Positions 37,280 to 46,698 of a stretch of 64,000 bases of DNA are shown here, piece by piece. Every line of letters starts with the position of its first letter. The stretch's first letter is position 1. The position numbers and the translations under genes were made by a program. The stretch covers positions 1,302,001 through 1,366,000 of the forward strand of contig NZ_CP059404.1 in the NCBI RefSeq assembly GCF_014217255.1. Reading direction: 5' to 3'. This DNA comes from Corynebacterium incognita (lineage in GTDB: Bacteria; Actinomycetota; Actinomycetes; Mycobacteriales; Mycobacteriaceae). Below the pieces are notes generated by a model. That model had not been told where the DNA came from, did not search any database, and saw only the letters and a list, made by a program, of their open reading frames with translations.

Positions 37280-39217
37280 ATGAAAGACTTGTACCAATTT
37301 GTTAACGGACCCTGGCTCACCTCCCACGTCATCCCGGATGATCGCGGGGTAGACGGCACCTTTCACGCGCTTCGCGACGCCGCGGAGGCCGACGTCCACG
37401 AGATCGTGAAGGCCGACGACGGCCGCGCGGGCGCGCTGTATGCATCCTTCATGGATACCGAGGGTGTCAACGGTGCGGGCATGGCGCCTCTCGACGCCGA
37501 CTTGGACCGCCTCGCCGTCGCCGACATCGAGGAGCTGGTGGCGGTTCTCGGCGCCCTGGAGCGCGAGGGCGTGGGCGCGCCGGTGACGTTCTGGGTGGAA
37601 AAGGACTCCGGTTCCGAGGCCGCGCTGGCTTATATCGTGCAGTCGGGCCTGGGGCTTCCGGACGAGGCCTATTACCGCGACGAAGCACACGCCGAGACCC
37701 TGGCGGCCTACGTCAAGCACGTGGAGGAGATGCTGGGCTTTTTGGATCCGGCACGCCTGTTCGGCCTGCCCGCCGACGTGGCGGCGGAGCGCATCGTGGG
37801 CCTGGAAAAGGAGATCGCGGCCGGGCACTGGGACGTGGTGAGCACCCGCGACGCGGTGAAAACGTACAACCCGGCGGAGTTCAGCGAGCTGCCGGAGCTG
37901 GTGCAGGTGGCGCTGCGCGGCGGCGGGCTGCCGGAGCACCGCGTGGTGAACATGATGCCCAGCTACCTCGAGCACCTCGCTGGGCTGCTGACCGGCGAGC
38001 GCATCGCGGACTGGCAGTTGTGGGCCACCTGGCACATCCTGCGCTCGCGCGCCGGAGTCCTGCCGGAGGAGGTCGGCGCCAAGAACTTCGAGTTCTACGG
38101 CACCACGCTTTCCGGCGCGACGCAGCAGCGCGACCGCTGGAAGCGCGGCGTCGGCCTGGCGGAGTCCATGGTGGGCCAGGAAGTGGGCAAGATCTTCGTG
38201 GACAAGCACTTCCCGGCATCGTCCAAAAAGGAGATGCTGGAGCTGGTGGACTACCTCACCGCGGCCTACCGCGAGCGCATCTCCCAGCTGGAGTGGATGA
38301 CGCCTGCCACCCGCGAGCGCGCGCTGGAGAAGCTGGGCAAGTTTCAGGCCAAGATCGGTTACCCGGACACCTGGCGCGACTACTCCGGCCTGGAGTTCTC
38401 CGCCGCCGGCGCGGATCTGCTGGACAACGTACGCAAGGGCTGGGCGTTCCTTCACGATTACGAGCTGGGCAAGATCGGCAAGCCCGCGGATCGCGAGGAG
38501 TGGTTTAGCACCCCGCAGACCGTCAACGCCTTCTACAACCCGGTGGTCAATGACATCACCTTCCCGGCGGCCATTCTGCGCCCGCCGTTCTACAGCCCAG
38601 AGGCGGACGCGGCGGAGAATTTCGGCGCCATCGGCGCGGTCATCGGCCACGAGATTGGCCACGGTTTCGACGACCAGGGCTCGCAGTACGACGGCACCGG
38701 CAACCTCAATAGCTGGTGGACCGACGAGGACCGCGCGGCGTTCGAGGAGCTGACGAGCAAGCTGGTGGAGCAGTACAAGGGGCTGGTGCCGAGCGTGCTC
38801 AAGGACAACGGCATCGAGTCCGCGGGCGTGAACGGCGAGTTCACCCTGGGCGAAAACATCGGCGACCTCGGCGGCCTAGGCATCGCGGTGGTGGCGTACC
38901 GCAACTACCTGGCGGACAAGGGCCTGGACTTTGCGACGTCGCCGGTGCACGCCTTCGAGGTAGAAGACGCCGACCCGGCGCTCTACGAACAGGAGTACAA
39001 CGGCCTGCAGCGGCTGTTCCTCTCCTGGGCCAGCGTGTGGCGCACGGCGATCCGCCCGGAGATGGCGCAGCAGTACCTGGCCATCGACCCGCACTCGCCC
39101 GCGGAGTTCCGCTGCAACCAGATCGCGTCCAATATCGCGGAGTTCTACGAGGCCTTCGACGTACCGGAGGATTCCCCGATGTACCTGGCGCCCGAGCAGC
39201 GCGTGACCATCTGGTAG
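37280..39217 (+). CDS. M13 family metallopeptidase (neprilysin-like)
   Basis: A 645-residue zinc endopeptidase. The catalytic motif HEIGHGFDDQG (HExxH) is near residue 460, the third ligand is in GENIGDLGG (ExxxD), and NDITFPAAILRPPFY precedes it, as in the family. No signal peptide is visible at the N-terminus (MKDLYQFVNGPW is the family start), so it is probably cytosolic. ATG 37280 follows GGGAGGGC. An HSL-type hydrolase follows 9 bases later. Confidence 0.9.
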   Translation: MKDLYQFVNGPWLTSHVIPDDRGVDGTFHALRDAAEADVHEIVKADDGRAGALYASFMDTEGVNGAGMAPLDADLDRLAVADIEELVAVLGALEREGVGAPVTFWVEKDSGSEAALAYIVQSGLGLPDEAYYRDEAHAETLAAYVKHVEEMLGFLDPARLFGLPADVAAERIVGLEKEIAAGHWDVVSTRDAVKTYNPAEFSELPELVQVALRGGGLPEHRVVNMMPSYLEHLAGLLTGERIADWQLWATWHILRSRAGVLPEEVGAKNFEFYGTTLSGATQQRDRWKRGVGLAESMVGQEVGKIFVDKHFPASSKKEMLELVDYLTAAYRERISQLEWMTPATRERALEKLGKFQAKIGYPDTWRDYSGLEFSAAGADLLDNVRKGWAFLHDYELGKIGKPADREEWFSTPQTVNAFYNPVVNDITFPAAILRPPFYSPEADAAENFGAIGAVIGHEIGHGFDDQGSQYDGTGNLNSWWTDEDRAAFEELTSKLVEQYKGLVPSVLKDNGIESAGVNGEFTLGENIGDLGGLGIAVVAYRNYLADKGLDFATSPVHAFEVEDADPALYEQEYNGLQRLFLSWASVWRTAIRPEMAQQYLAIDPHSPAEFRCNQIASNIAEFYEAFDVPEDSPMYLAPEQRVTIW

Positions 39218-39226
39218 CCGGTAGTC

Positions 39227-40141
39227 ATGACGAACAAAGAACAGGACGACGCAGTAGAGCAGCTCTCGCCGACACTGCAGCTGGAGCAGATCGCCTCCTA
39301 CCTGGACGCGCACTACGCCGCCCCGGACTTCACGCCGCCGTGGAAGTGGGACGGTCAGGACGACAGCGACGGTGGAGCGATTGAGGCGGCCCGCCGCGAG
39401 GCGGACGATTACTGCGCGCGGCTGCCGGACCGTATCACCCACGCCGCCATGTTGCAGCTGGGCACCGGGCTGGACCAGTCCATGCCGGGCGTGGCCTTCG
39501 CCGACCCAGCGCTGCGGGTGGAGGATGTTCCGGGCGCGCAGATCTACACTGCGGTCAAGGCAGGCGCCGCCGCAGACGCCTCAGCGGAGGACACGTGGGT
39601 CATCTCGCTGCACTCCGGCGGGTGGTGGCGCGGCGGCGGCAGCGCTCTGGACAACCAGTGGCGCCCCGAGGTCGCGGCGGTCGCCTCGCTGACCGGCGTG
39701 AACTGCATGGACCTGGACTACCCCTTGGCGCCTGAGCACACCGTGGCGGAGATGAACGCCGCAGTAGCTTCTGCCGTGGAGTTCGCGCGCGGGCGCGGAG
39801 CGCGCCGGGTGGTGCTGTGGGGCTATTCGTCTGGCGGCGCGTTAGCGTTGCTTAACGCCCCGCTCGCCGACGCGCTGGTGCTTACTTTCCCGGATCTTAA
39901 CTCCGTGGCGGGACTGCCCGACGATATTCGATCTGGCGCGGAGCTCAGCGCGCTGCCGGCGGGGATGCCGGTGCTGCTGCAGGTGGCCACGGAAGACGAG
40001 ATCGCCGCGCGCGCGGACGTCGCGGGCCCGGTGCTCGGTGGCGCCACCGTGACGGCAAAGGATTACGTCTCCCACCACCGCGTCGCCACGCCTGAGCTGA
40101 GCCGCCAGCGGGTGAGCGACGTCGCCGCTTGGCTGAGCTAG
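39227..40141 (+). CDS. Alpha/beta-hydrolase, HSL type
   Basis: A 304-residue hormone-sensitive-lipase-like hydrolase. HSGGWWRGGG forms the oxyanion hole, DYPLAPEH is typical of the family, and GYSSGG is the nucleophile elbow. A late Asp (ATEDE) and His (VSHHRV) would complete the triad. It is 9 bp after the M13 gene and likely cotranscribed. Substrate unknown. Confidence 0.82.
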   Translation: MTNKEQDDAVEQLSPTLQLEQIASYLDAHYAAPDFTPPWKWDGQDDSDGGAIEAARREADDYCARLPDRITHAAMLQLGTGLDQSMPGVAFADPALRVEDVPGAQIYTAVKAGAAADASAEDTWVISLHSGGWWRGGGSALDNQWRPEVAAVASLTGVNCMDLDYPLAPEHTVAEMNAAVASAVEFARGRGARRVVLWGYSSGGALALLNAPLADALVLTFPDLNSVAGLPDDIRSGAELSALPAGMPVLLQVATEDEIAARADVAGPVLGGATVTAKDYVSHHRVATPELSRQRVSDVAAWLS

Positions 40142-40158
40142 TTCACGACCGCCGACAA

Positions 40159-40226
40159 TGTACACAGCGAGCGCAACTGGTGCTCCGGAAGGTGTTTTTC
40201 CGGTCCAGTTGCGCTCGCTGTGTACA
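40159..40226. terminator. 22-bp perfect inverted repeat, bidirectional terminator
   Basis: Arms of 22 bases (40159-40180 and 40205-40226) are exact inverse copies, and inside them CCGGAA (40185-40190) pairs with TTCCGG (40198-40203). The loop is 7 bases. It lies between the rightward hydrolase and the leftward emb gene. Confidence 0.75.
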
Positions 40227-40261
40227 TGGGACGCGTTGATCGCGCCCCGGCGGGCTAGGAG

Positions 40262-43200
40262 CTATCCGGCCTTGGGAACGTCCTTGATCTTCATCTCGGA
40301 CGGCATCCACAGGCCCGAGCGTGAGATCTCCTCGTGCTTGATATCGGCCAGGCGCGGGGCGTCGCCCTTGGAGTTGGTGCGCAGCTCGTACTTCTTCACC
40401 GCGCCCCAGTCGCGCGCCCAGTCATTGTTGAGGTAACTCGGGATCTCGTACGACCAGTTGACCGCCTCCGCCGTGGCCATTGCGCCGCCGAACTCAAAGG
40501 CTTGGAAGCCCGACAGCGAGGCGCGTGCTTTCGCATCCGGGAGCACCCGGTACTCCGGGATCTCGGTGACGCCGGCGTAGTGATCGAAGGTGCGCTGGCA
40601 CGGGAACTGCAGCGCCGTGGACCAGTCCAGCAGCGCCGGGGTCTGGCGGTCGAAGCGCTCGTTGAGGGAGGTCAGCTCCGGCACGCGCGGCGGGGTAAAC
40701 GCGATCCAGTCCTCCGGATCCAGGGAATCGTCCTTAGCCACCAGGCGCACCACGTTGGCCTCGTCCGGCAGCTCGTCCAGCGGGAAGCGCATGTTGCGCC
40801 AGTCCGGGGTCGCGCCGGCGTCGAGAAGCTCAGCCTCGCCGGTGTTGGTCACGTTGCCCGCGGCGTCCACGGTGCCGTATTCCAGGCTGAGCTGCTCACC
40901 CTCCTGCTCGATGCCGTTGACGTCGTGGTGTTTGATGCGCCCGGCCACGGACACGGTGATGAGCGGCGCGTTATCGCGGCGCTCCGGCAGGTTGTACCAC
41001 GAGGTGGTCACCTCGGCGGAGGCGCGCTGCTCTTCGTTGTAGGAGCCGAGGACGGGTACCTTGCGGAAGTCCAGGTTGAACGGCAAGTTGATGGTAGAGC
41101 CGTTGACGCCCTTGACCGTGCGGGTGCCGCCCTCGGAGGTTTCCTCCGCGGTGGTCTCCTCGTTCTCGGAGCCCTCTTTCTTTTCCTTGGCGGAGTCGGA
41201 GGTCGCCTCCATACCTTCGGAGGAGCCGGAATCCGCGTCCGTCGCCCCGCCCGTGGCGGAGTCCGCGTCCGAGGAGCCAGTGCTGGTGGAGCCCGGCGCC
41301 GCCGCGGACTCGTTGCCCTGGCCGCCGATGGCGCCGACCGACGCCGAGCCCGGGTTATCCGGCTCAATGTACCCCGGGATGGAGTTCGGGTCGAAGCCGG
41401 TCGAATCTTCTTCTGGGGCCTCCAACGAGTCGCCGAGTGTCACGTCGCCGACCGGGGTGAGGAAGGCGTCGTTGGGGTTGGCCTCCACCATGACGTCGTT
41501 GGCCATGGCGCAGGTATTACCCGCCAGGGAGCGCACGTTGCCCTTGCCCACGGAGTACGCCGGGGACTGGGAGAGGAAACCCTTGCCCAGAGACAGCATG
41601 GAAAAGACCACCACGGCCACGCACGCAATAGCGATGGGCGCGGACATGATCGGTGCCCAGCGGGAGACCTTCGCGGCCTCTGTCGCGGCATCGGTACGCT
41701 CCGCGCGCATGCTGTAGCGCAGGGACTGCACCACGCCGATACCTGCGGTGAGCAGCGCCAGGGCCAGCATCACCGTGTTGGCCTCGATGGCCTTGAACTG
41801 GATGGTGCGGTCCCACCACGGGATGCCGAAGGAAGAAACGTACCACCAGGCGTTCCAGCCGGCCAGGCACAACGCCAGCAGGAAGAGCACGCCCGCGATG
41901 GAGAAGGTCCGCGCGCGCGGCGACTTCACAGCGATCTGGGACAGCACCACCGCGCCCAGCGCCGCGATAGCGCCGGCGATACCGGCGTAGATGCCGAAGT
42001 GGTGGGTCCACTTGGTCGGCGTGAACATGAGGAAGAACATGGAGAAGAACACGATGAGCAGCAGGCGCTGCGTCGGGCCCAGAGCCGCGCCGCGCACCCG
42101 GTGGTATTTCATCATGGAGAAGATGACCAGACCCAGGCAGAACAGCATGGTGAACATGGCAAACCGGCGGGTAAAGGAGCCGTCGACGGTCTGCTGGAAC
42201 AAGGTGGTGTAGCGCAGGTACTCGGAGTACCACGGCAGGGCCGGGCCCACCTCGCCGCGCACGCGGATGGATTCCATCACGCCGGCGAAGGTCTGGTCCG
42301 CGAATACGGCTACCAGGATGGCGGTGCCGGTGGCTAGGAATGGTGCGATCATGGCCGTCCAGGCCACGGCGGGCTTGGTGCTTATCGACGCCGCGCGGGC
42401 GCCCATGATCTGAAACAGTTGCGGCAGTGAGACCAGGAACGCGCCCACCGCGAACAGGCCGGTGGGGCCGGCGCCCAGGGTCAAGGTGGCGGCGATGGTG
42501 CCCACGGCGGCGGGCAGGAGGCGTCGAGTAGCAATGGCGCGCTCAAAGGACGCCCAGGTAAACAGCACGCCGAGGGCCACGACGGGCTCCGGGCGGGTGC
42601 CGTTGTTGTAGGGGAGCCAGAACGCCAGGAACATGAACGCGGCCGTCCAGTGGGCCACGCGGCGGCCGTCGATATTCGCGCCCAGGCGCGGGAGGATCTC
42701 GCGCGAGAGGATGAACCAGATACACAGCGCGGAGATGAGCGCCGGGATGCGCATCCACACCGAGGACGTGGAGACCTGGGCGAACAGCGCCAGGATGTCG
42801 TAGTAGGGGGAGCCGAACGGGGACTCGGGCACGCCGTACCAGCGGTAGTAGTTGGCCATGTAGCCGGAGTTCTCGGACACGCGCGCCATGGTGAGCAAGA
42901 AGCCGTCGTCGGAGGTGTTGGCGCCGAAGATGTGCCAGTAGCCGAGGATGGCGGCCACCACGCCGTCCAGCGGGCGGACCTGCTTCCACGAGGCGGGCAT
43001 AAACGAGCCGCGGCGGCCGTCGAGGCGGTCGATGCGGTAGAGGCAGAACAAGGCAATGAGCGTGAACACGATGCCACCCCACATCGCCACCTGCTTGATC
43101 GCGGACGGGGTGGAGGTAAACCGGGAGTTGATCTCCACGTCGGCCTGCAACCCGGCGTCGATGAGCTGGGAGGCGGTGTCGGGGTTGTCGCTCAGCTCGG

Positions 43201-43756
43201 AGTAGATGCCGGTGACCTGCGGGCGCAGATCCTCCTTGGTCTCCTCGGTGATGTCGCCGATGGTCACGGTGGTGCCCTCACCGTCGGCGCGGATGGTGAG
43301 CACGGCGTCGTCGGGAAGCTCCTTGAGCTCCTTCGGCGACAGATCGAGCAGCACCTTCTCCAGCGAGGTGACGGCCAGGCCGTCGTCGGAGGTGTCCACG
43401 AACAGGCCACGGTTGGTGGCCTCCGTGGAATCCGGGGGCACCGTGGACAACAGGACAGACTCGCCCTCGTTGAGTTCGTCCGCGGCGGCGGCCGGGATGG
43501 ACAGCTCCAGGGACTCCGGCGCCACGGAAATGAGTGGCGCGTTGACGGAGCTCAGCGAGTCGTTTTGTGGCCAGCTCAGCGAGGACTGGGTCTGGTTGAC
43601 CGGTAGCAGCGGCGTGGCCACGAAAAATAGGAAGCCCAACAGACCCGAGATGATGGCTAGGTTCTTCAGCCAGGCGGGGGCCTGCGGGCGTGGCGACGTC
43701 GCGACCGGGCGCGAGGCGGGCGCGGGATTATCTACGGTTGGCTCAGATGTTGACAC
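40262..43756 (-). CDS. emb: Arabinosyltransferase, Emb family
   Basis: A 1164-residue GT-C glycosyltransferase that adds arabinofuranose from decaprenyl-phospho-arabinose to arabinan. It has about 13 transmembrane helices; the extracytoplasmic loop motif HIFGANTSDDGFLL (about 275-290) holds the catalytic acidic pair. The C-terminal part is an extracytoplasmic carbohydrate-binding region. Residues about 779-879 are an acidic Ser/Glu/Asp/Gly-rich low-complexity insertion. It begins at GTG 43756, 29 bp after the aftA stop. It is the last gene of the dprE1-dprE2-aftA-emb unit and the only Emb in the window. Confidence 0.92.
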   Translation of the reverse strand: MSTSEPTVDNPAPASRPVATSPRPQAPAWLKNLAIISGLLGFLFFVATPLLPVNQTQSSLSWPQNDSLSSVNAPLISVAPESLELSIPAAAADELNEGESVLLSTVPPDSTEATNRGLFVDTSDDGLAVTSLEKVLLDLSPKELKELPDDAVLTIRADGEGTTVTIGDITEETKEDLRPQVTGIYSELSDNPDTASQLIDAGLQADVEINSRFTSTPSAIKQVAMWGGIVFTLIALFCLYRIDRLDGRRGSFMPASWKQVRPLDGVVAAILGYWHIFGANTSDDGFLLTMARVSENSGYMANYYRWYGVPESPFGSPYYDILALFAQVSTSSVWMRIPALISALCIWFILSREILPRLGANIDGRRVAHWTAAFMFLAFWLPYNNGTRPEPVVALGVLFTWASFERAIATRRLLPAAVGTIAATLTLGAGPTGLFAVGAFLVSLPQLFQIMGARAASISTKPAVAWTAMIAPFLATGTAILVAVFADQTFAGVMESIRVRGEVGPALPWYSEYLRYTTLFQQTVDGSFTRRFAMFTMLFCLGLVIFSMMKYHRVRGAALGPTQRLLLIVFFSMFFLMFTPTKWTHHFGIYAGIAGAIAALGAVVLSQIAVKSPRARTFSIAGVLFLLALCLAGWNAWWYVSSFGIPWWDRTIQFKAIEANTVMLALALLTAGIGVVQSLRYSMRAERTDAATEAAKVSRWAPIMSAPIAIACVAVVVFSMLSLGKGFLSQSPAYSVGKGNVRSLAGNTCAMANDVMVEANPNDAFLTPVGDVTLGDSLEAPEEDSTGFDPNSIPGYIEPDNPGSASVGAIGGQGNESAAAPGSTSTGSSDADSATGGATDADSGSSEGMEATSDSAKEKKEGSENEETTAEETSEGGTRTVKGVNGSTINLPFNLDFRKVPVLGSYNEEQRASAEVTTSWYNLPERRDNAPLITVSVAGRIKHHDVNGIEQEGEQLSLEYGTVDAAGNVTNTGEAELLDAGATPDWRNMRFPLDELPDEANVVRLVAKDDSLDPEDWIAFTPPRVPELTSLNERFDRQTPALLDWSTALQFPCQRTFDHYAGVTEIPEYRVLPDAKARASLSGFQAFEFGGAMATAEAVNWSYEIPSYLNNDWARDWGAVKKYELRTNSKGDAPRLADIKHEEISRSGLWMPSEMKIKDVPKAG

Positions 43757-43785
43757 ACTGAGGCAGTCTAATGGGTCACCCCTGG

Positions 43786-45822
43786 TTATTTGCGTGCGAC
43801 CACGACGAACGGGCCGAACTGTTCGACATGCCACAACTCCTCGCTGAAGACGGCTGGGTTAAACAGCACGGACACGTAGCGGTTATTCGGCTGGTTGGGG
43901 TAGATGTCCTCGGCGATGTGGGTCTTGAAACCCTCTTCCTTATTCTCCAGATCGCCGCGGAACAGCATGACGTCCGGGGCGTGCCACGGCGCCGCGTCGA
44001 GCTCGTCGAGGAACTTCTGCGGATTCTTCAGATCGCCCCAGGAGCGGTTGCCCCAGTCGCTGATATGCGACGCACGGGCGTTGTAGTTGCCCAGCGGGTT
44101 GGCGTAGTGGTTGGTGAACGCATTGAAGCCGTAGTACGGGTAGTAACCCATGAAGTGGGTCTCATCGGCCAGCACCACGGTGTCCTCGAAGGGGTGGCCC
44201 CACTCGTGCAGGCGATCGACGATCTCCGCATAGTACTTGGTGGAGTCCGGCGCGTAGCGGTCCGCGCGCTCGCCGTAGCCGTCGGTGTCAGAGTAGGCGT
44301 GGTCGATCGCGGTCTGGTTCTCCTTGGGGATGGACTGGGCATAGAAAATGCCGCCCGCGGTGCACAGGATGAGGAACAGCGCGGTGACGCGCGCGCTGAC
44401 CTCGGGGCTGAACCGTTCGGGGTAGAAGCGGTGGATGCCCACGAGGCGGGCGTCGGCAAGCGCGAGGACACCAAGGGTGGCTAGCTGCATAACGATGATG
44501 ACGGTGGTGCGGAAGCCCAACAAGGTGGTGCCCGCGACGGTGAACGCCATCGACGCCAGGGTCCAAGCATAAACGCCGAGCAGTGCGGCAGTCATCACCT
44601 TGACGTCCGGATCGCGGAAGCGGAAGACGATGTAGACCACGCCGAGAAAGCACAGCACGCCAATAATTGACGGCGCCAGGAATGGGAACGGGGTCTCCGT
44701 GCCCTCGCCAGGCAGGTAGGACTGCGCCGCGGACTGTACAGGGTCGGCGCTGCGCCACGACGCCAGCAGGTAAGGCGCCCACGCGATAGCCGCGATCGCC
44801 AGTGAGGTCACGCCAATGACCACCAGGTGCAGGATGGGCTGCCAGGTGTGGTGGGTGATGGCGAGGACTAGGGCGATGAGCGTGGCCACCGCGAGCGCTG
44901 CGACGCCGGTAAACAGCGTGTAGAACGTGGCAGAAAGACCCAGGTAAAGTGCTAGCGCAAGGCTGGCCGACCAGCGGCCGAGCAGCGCGCGGCGCGCCAT
45001 GACGGCGGCGGCAGGGATGCCCATGGCCACGACGGCGCCGTAGGGTTCCTCAGCGTTGAGTGTGAGGCAGATAGCCATGGTGGTCAGCGCAATGGCGGTG
45101 GCCACAGGCAGGGAACCGGTGAGGCGCTGCCATACCGGGACGAGCAGGCAACCCGCGGCGGCCAGGGAGACGAGAGCCCACGGCTGGTAGACCTCCCAGC
45201 CCGGCATACCCAGCAGGTTTGCTAGGCGTCCGCCGAGCCAGAACCAACCGATGGGGTAGTAGGTAGGCATGTCGATATACGCCATGTCCTGGTTGGCGGC
45301 CGTTTCCGTCATGCGGGTGAGGAACTGGGTGCGGAACACCTGGTCTACCTGAATGCCGTCCAGCCAGAGGCGGGAGGCGGACAACGGGATGCCCAGCGTG
45401 GTGATGGTAAGGAACGCCGGGGAAAGATACGACAAGGCGTAGGTCAGCCAGATGCGCCACCGCGGCCGAGACAGCGTGGATTCACTTTTTGCTGCGTGGG
45501 ATTCGTCGCGAAGCCAGAAGAACAGGAGCACGGCCAGAGCCACGAGGAAGATTGCCAGCGCAAAGGTGCTCAGTGCGCGCGTCACCATCGAGGTGTTGAA
45601 CGCGGGCAGCGACGTGGCCTTGAGAATCTTCCAGGCCAGCAACGTCACGGCGCTGCCGCCGAAGATAGCGAGGAGGATGCCGAAAACGGTCCGCTTCAGC
45701 GTGGGAAGGTCAGACGCGTAGGCCTTTTCGCGCAGCTGGGGCCGCACGATGGATCCGGATTCGCCCTCAAGACCAATGGCCGAGGGTATACCCGTGGCGG
45801 AATCTGCAATGCTCATACGCAT
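43786..45822 (-). CDS. aftA: Galactan 5-O-arabinofuranosyltransferase AftA
   Basis: A 678-residue GT-C enzyme that adds the first arabinofuranose to the galactan. It has about 11 membrane helices, an early extracytoplasmic loop with the segment MAYIDMPTYYPIGWFWLGG, and a C-terminal extracytoplasmic domain. Order and neighbours (dprE1, dprE2, emb) match the Corynebacteriales locus. The start is ATG 45822 or ATG 45816; neither has a clear ribosome binding site. Confidence 0.9.
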   Translation of the reverse strand: MRMSIADSATGIPSAIGLEGESGSIVRPQLREKAYASDLPTLKRTVFGILLAIFGGSAVTLLAWKILKATSLPAFNTSMVTRALSTFALAIFLVALAVLLFFWLRDESHAAKSESTLSRPRWRIWLTYALSYLSPAFLTITTLGIPLSASRLWLDGIQVDQVFRTQFLTRMTETAANQDMAYIDMPTYYPIGWFWLGGRLANLLGMPGWEVYQPWALVSLAAAGCLLVPVWQRLTGSLPVATAIALTTMAICLTLNAEEPYGAVVAMGIPAAAVMARRALLGRWSASLALALYLGLSATFYTLFTGVAALAVATLIALVLAITHHTWQPILHLVVIGVTSLAIAAIAWAPYLLASWRSADPVQSAAQSYLPGEGTETPFPFLAPSIIGVLCFLGVVYIVFRFRDPDVKVMTAALLGVYAWTLASMAFTVAGTTLLGFRTTVIIVMQLATLGVLALADARLVGIHRFYPERFSPEVSARVTALFLILCTAGGIFYAQSIPKENQTAIDHAYSDTDGYGERADRYAPDSTKYYAEIVDRLHEWGHPFEDTVVLADETHFMGYYPYYGFNAFTNHYANPLGNYNARASHISDWGNRSWGDLKNPQKFLDELDAAPWHAPDVMLFRGDLENKEEGFKTHIAEDIYPNQPNNRYVSVLFNPAVFSEELWHVEQFGPFVVVARK

Positions 45823-45900
45823 CAGTTTCGCACAGGTTGCGGGTGAAACGGGTACCGGAGGAACATTGTCGCACAATTCCTCCGGTACCGGCTCGGCCTC

Positions 45901-46662
45901 CTAGAACGGGAGGCGGCGGAAGATGGCCTGCGGGATGAACTTGAAGGCCAAGGACACGTACTCAAACAGTGGGTGCACGAAGATGGACTGCTTGCCAGAC
46001 AGCACCGCGTCCACGGTGGCCTTGGCGACGTCCTCGACGTTTACGGTCAGCGGCGCCTCACCGGCCTCGGCGGACATCTTGGTGCGCACCTGGCCCGGGC
46101 GGACAACCAAGACCTTGGCGCCGGAGCCGCGCAGCGCCTCGCCCAGGTTGATGAAGAAGCCGTCGACGCCCGCCTTGGACGCACCGTAGACAAAGTTGGA
46201 GCGGCGCACGCGCATGCCCGCCACAGAGGACAGAGCGACGATGGTGCCGTGGCCCTGCTGCTTGAAGCGTTGGCCCAGCAGCACACCCAGGGAAACTGGG
46301 CCGGTGTAGTTGACCTGTGCGCTGGCGACGGCCGCGGCGTGCTCCTGCCACAGCTGCTCCTGGTCGCCCAGGGTGCCGAAGGCGACGATGGCGACGTCGA
46401 CGTCGCCGCCGGCGAAGACGCGCTCCACGACGTCGGGGTGGGAGTCGAAATCGGTGGCGTCGAAGTCCACGACCTCAACGGCGCTGGCGCCAGCCTGGCG
46501 GAGGGACTCCGCGGCGGCGTCGATACGCGGGGAATCAGCGCGGGCGGCCAGGGTGACCTTGGCGGGACCCTTGGTGAGGAACTCAGAGACGATACCCTGA
46601 CCAATCTCACTGGTGCCGCCGAACAAGACGATGTGCTGGGCTTGGCCTACAGCGTTAAGCAT
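45901..46662 (-). CDS. dprE2: Decaprenylphospho-2-keto-ribose reductase DprE2
   Basis: A 253-residue SDR that reduces the 2-keto intermediate to decaprenyl-phospho-arabinose, the arabinan donor. The cofactor motif is LFGGTSEIGQG, and the catalytic Ser (ALSSVAG) and YxxxK (YGASKAG) are present. ATG 46662 follows GAAAGG 9 bases upstream. It is 36 bp after dprE1 and precedes aftA. Confidence 0.92.
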   Translation of the reverse strand: MLNAVGQAQHIVLFGGTSEIGQGIVSEFLTKGPAKVTLAARADSPRIDAAAESLRQAGASAVEVVDFDATDFDSHPDVVERVFAGGDVDVAIVAFGTLGDQEQLWQEHAAAVASAQVNYTGPVSLGVLLGQRFKQQGHGTIVALSSVAGMRVRRSNFVYGASKAGVDGFFINLGEALRGSGAKVLVVRPGQVRTKMSAEAGEAPLTVNVEDVAKATVDAVLSGKQSIFVHPLFEYVSLAFKFIPQAIFRRLPF

Positions 46663-46698
46663 GAAGTTAAACCTTTCAAAAAGTCAGTGGTTACGCGA

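Noticed and set aside
40334..42337. 667-codon open frame antisense to emb
   Set aside because: Product is His/Arg/Gly-rich without domains; emb on the opposite strand is certain.
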